Shown here: piece after piece, positions 14,750 through 16,168 of the stretch
How the letters are laid out: each line of letters opens with the position of its first letter
Numbering within the stretch: position 1 is the stretch's first letter
Source of the DNA: Caryophanales bacterium UBA3668
GTDB lineage: Bacteria; Bacillota_I; Bacilli_A; RFN20; CAG-826
Direction: 5' to 3'
Assembly (NCBI GenBank): GCA_002373085.1
Contig: DFJP01000050.1
Span: forward strand, 1-16,168
DNA: 16,168 nt
Notes under the pieces: model-generated
What the model was told of the DNA's origin: nothing
Databases searched by the model: none
Seen by the model: the letters and a program-made list of their open reading frames with translations, nothing else
Made by a program: the position numbers and the translations under genes

Positions 14750-14794
14750 TATTATTAGACTCATTGGAATACATTCCTAATGAGACAAATAATA
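14750..14794. repeat. 45-bp imperfect inverted repeat just after metQ
   Basis: The arms pair as 14750-14756 with 14788-14794, 14758 with 14786, 14760-14765 with 14779-14784, and 14766-14769 with 14774-14777, with two mismatches and one bulged base. The tip closes on GGAA/TTCC. It begins three bases after the metQ stop. It could be an mRNA end-stabilising hairpin or part of a two-part terminator; a phage attachment site is another possibility. Confidence 0.5.
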
Positions 14795-14797
14795 AAA

Positions 14798-15535
14798 TCA
14801 GGCCATGTAGATGACCGAGTCACCGAACTTATTTTCGATATAAGTTTTAATACTTTCCTGCTTTAAAGCTTCAACTAAAACGCTGGTCTTTTTAGATTCT
14901 TGATTTCCGTTTTTCACAGCAATTACATTGGCCATTGTTTTAGCAATATCGGAATTCTTATCTTCAGTGATTAAGCAGCGATTCACTACTCCTGCAGATA
15001 AAGCGTAGTTGCCATTAATAACTGCATAAGCACAATCGCTTAACATCAATGGAATGTTTTGAGCTTCGACTTGTACGAGATTAGCGGTTTGCATTCCATT
15101 TACTTTTAATAATTCCACCGCTCTATCGTAGTTGCTCTTATCACTAGAAACCAGAACCTTATCATTTGCGGCATAAGCATCTAAGCTTTTCTTGTTTCCT
15201 GAATAAATGCCCATTGGTTCAAAGTGTACATCTAACACTGGAACGAGATGCGTACCATTGCTCGCATTAAATTCATTTAAATAAGGTTTGTGTTGGAAGT
15301 AGTTAGCATCAAGCTCACCGTTTTCTAAAGCATAGTTAGGAAGGACATAATCGTTAAAGACTTTAATGTCTAATTTATAGCCTTCTTTTTCAATGTAACC
15401 TTTGGTTTGTTCTAAGATTAAAGCATGTGGAGTTGAGCTTGCTCCCACCACAATTGTTTTACTATTTTTGTTACATCCTGCTAGCGTAAGCACAGGCAAG
15501 CAGGCAAGAATAAATAATTTCAATGTTTTAAACAT
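14798..15535 (-). CDS. metQ: Methionine ABC transporter substrate-binding lipoprotein MetQ
   Basis: 245 residues from the ATG at 15533-15535. An upstream in-frame ATG at 15545-15547 is part of the ATGGAGGG ribosome site and is not preferred. Residues 1-21 are a lipoprotein signal peptide: basic start MFKTLK, hydrophobic core, lipobox LAGC with the lipidated Cys21. The mature protein has the NlpA/MetQ signatures VVGASSTPHALILEQ, then DYVLPNYALENGELDANYFQ and HKPYLNEFN, and later a YAVINGNYA segment. It binds D- or L-methionine at the outer membrane face and hands it to MetI/MetN. It overlaps metI by 16 bases and is the last gene of the operon in view. Its length is slightly short of the usual 265-275 residues but complete. 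It is taken as host chromosome, not phage. Confidence 0.95.
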   Translation of the reverse strand: MFKTLKLFILACLPVLTLAGCNKNSKTIVVGASSTPHALILEQTKGYIEKEGYKLDIKVFNDYVLPNYALENGELDANYFQHKPYLNEFNASNGTHLVPVLDVHFEPMGIYSGNKKSLDAYAANDKVLVSSDKSNYDRAVELLKVNGMQTANLVQVEAQNIPLMLSDCAYAVINGNYALSAGVVNRCLITEDKNSDIAKTMANVIAVKNGNQESKKTSVLVEALKQESIKTYIENKFGDSVIYMA

Positions 15536-16168
15536 AAAACCCTCCATAATAAGAATCGAACTAGCAAGTTATTAATTATCTGAATTAGGCAAACGATAAT
15601 CACGATGATCACCACGCTTTGTGCGATGATATTCCAATTAAATCTTTGGAAGCCATAAACGATTGCATAGTTTCCTAGACCACCACCTCCAACTACTCCA
15701 GCCATTGCACTATAACCGATGATGTTTATTAAGGTGATACCAATCGCGTTAACTAAATAAGGCAACTTACATGCCCATTTAATTCTTACGATAATCTTGA
15801 GATTACTTGCTCCATCAATCTTTGCAGCTTCTATGACGTAACCAGGAATCTCAGATAAGATTTCTTCAATCAATCTAGCTTCAAAAGGAATAGCACATAC
15901 CGTCAAAGGCACTATCATCGCTGTCGTTCCAATTGCTGTACCGATTAATGCTCGAGTCACAGGAAACATAAAAACGACAAGAAGAATAAAAGGTATGCTC
16001 CTGCCCACATCAATAATTCGATTAAGAATGAAGTTAACTACCTTATTTGGAAATAATCCTCCTGGTCTTGTTTCGCTGACCATTGAGCCAATCGGCATCG
16101 CAATAATCCAAGATATAACTAAGGAAACACATGACATGTATAAAGTTTCAATCGTTGCATCTAGCATG
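15520..16168 (-). CDS. metI: Methionine ABC transporter permease MetI (probably lacks its N-terminal end in this window)
   Basis: At least 215 residues are encoded from an ATG at 16165-16167; because MetI proteins usually have about 8-12 residues before the ETLYM block, the real start is probably outside the window. Several hydrophobic segments are visible (about 8-30, 48-75, 75-100, 140-165, 185-210), fitting a five- to six-helix permease. Family marks include SIPFILLVVFMFPVTRALIG, PLTVCAIPFEARLIEE, the EAA loop EAAKIDGAS for contact with the ATPase MetN, and GYSAMAGVVGGGGLGNYAI. It forms the membrane channel for methionine import. metN would be expected upstream, beyond the right edge. The gene ends inside metQ, a sign of translational coupling. 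Confidence 0.94.
   Translation of the reverse strand, partial: MLDATIETLYMSCVSLVISWIIAMPIGSMVSETRPGGLFPNKVVNFILNRIIDVGRSIPFILLVVFMFPVTRALIGTAIGTTAMIVPLTVCAIPFEARLIEEILSEIPGYVIEAAKIDGASNLKIIVRIKWACKLPYLVNAIGITLINIIGYSAMAGVVGGGGLGNYAIVYGFQRFNWNIIAQSVVIIVIIVCLIQIINNLLVRFLLWRVLCLKH

Noticed and set aside
1..16168. Mycoplasma-type genetic code (TGA read as Trp)
   Set aside because: Tryptophans are encoded by TGG and several genes end at TGA (metI, metQ, connector, gp10-like, 59-residue gene) at positions matching family ends.
1..16168. CRISPR array, insertion sequence, or tRNA/rRNA genes
   Set aside because: No regularly spaced repeats, transposase motif, terminal repeats around a transposase, or RNA gene signatures were seen in the window.

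Overview
The window is an AT-rich stretch in which every convincing gene lies on the minus strand, so transcription runs from high to low coordinates. The right end (about 14.8-16.2 kb) is chromosomal: the 3' part of a methionine ABC importer operon, metI followed by the lipoprotein gene metQ. The rest (about 14.64 kb down to position 1) is the late module of a tailed temperate phage of the HK97-like siphovirus type. Near-universal GGAGG ribosome sites, the Gram-positive MetQ lipobox, and phage families typical of gut Bacillota prophages suggest a low-GC Bacillota host (Bacilli or Erysipelotrichia-like; lineage not resolvable here). TGA is a stop and Trp is TGG, so the mycoplasma code is not used.

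Layout in transcription order: metI - metQ - (hairpins and a palindrome) - miniature methionine adenosyltransferase - HNH endonuclease - GC-rich candidate cos site - small terminase - leucine-rich-repeat fibre-like protein - 59-residue protein - large terminase - portal - capsid maturation protease - major capsid protein - 147-bp non-coding gap with a strongly foldable RNA - head-tail connector - head closure protein - HK97-gp10-like protein - tail completion protein - phi13-type major tail protein - tail assembly chaperone with a -1 frameshift extension - tape measure - distal tail protein - N-terminal 323 residues of a tail-tip/baseplate hub protein that runs off the left edge.

The genes work together as a packaging and assembly line. 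HNH plus TerS/TerL cut and pump DNA through the portal into a protease-matured HK97-fold shell. Connector proteins close the head, and the chaperone pair loads the tape measure for tail-tube assembly by the major tail protein. Dit and the hub start the tail tip. Most genes overlap or abut by a few bases (ATGA, GTGA, TAATG junctions), consistent with one translationally coupled late operon.

Points that stand out: a compact SAM synthetase that keeps the catalytic residues, placed directly after a methionine importer; a probable receptor-binding LRR protein sitting between terS and terL instead of in the tail region; a canonical CCCAAAA slippery site giving a G/GT chaperone pair; a candidate structured RNA downstream of the capsid gene; a candidate cos site; and the absence of any lysogeny or replication module between the host metQ gene and the phage late genes.
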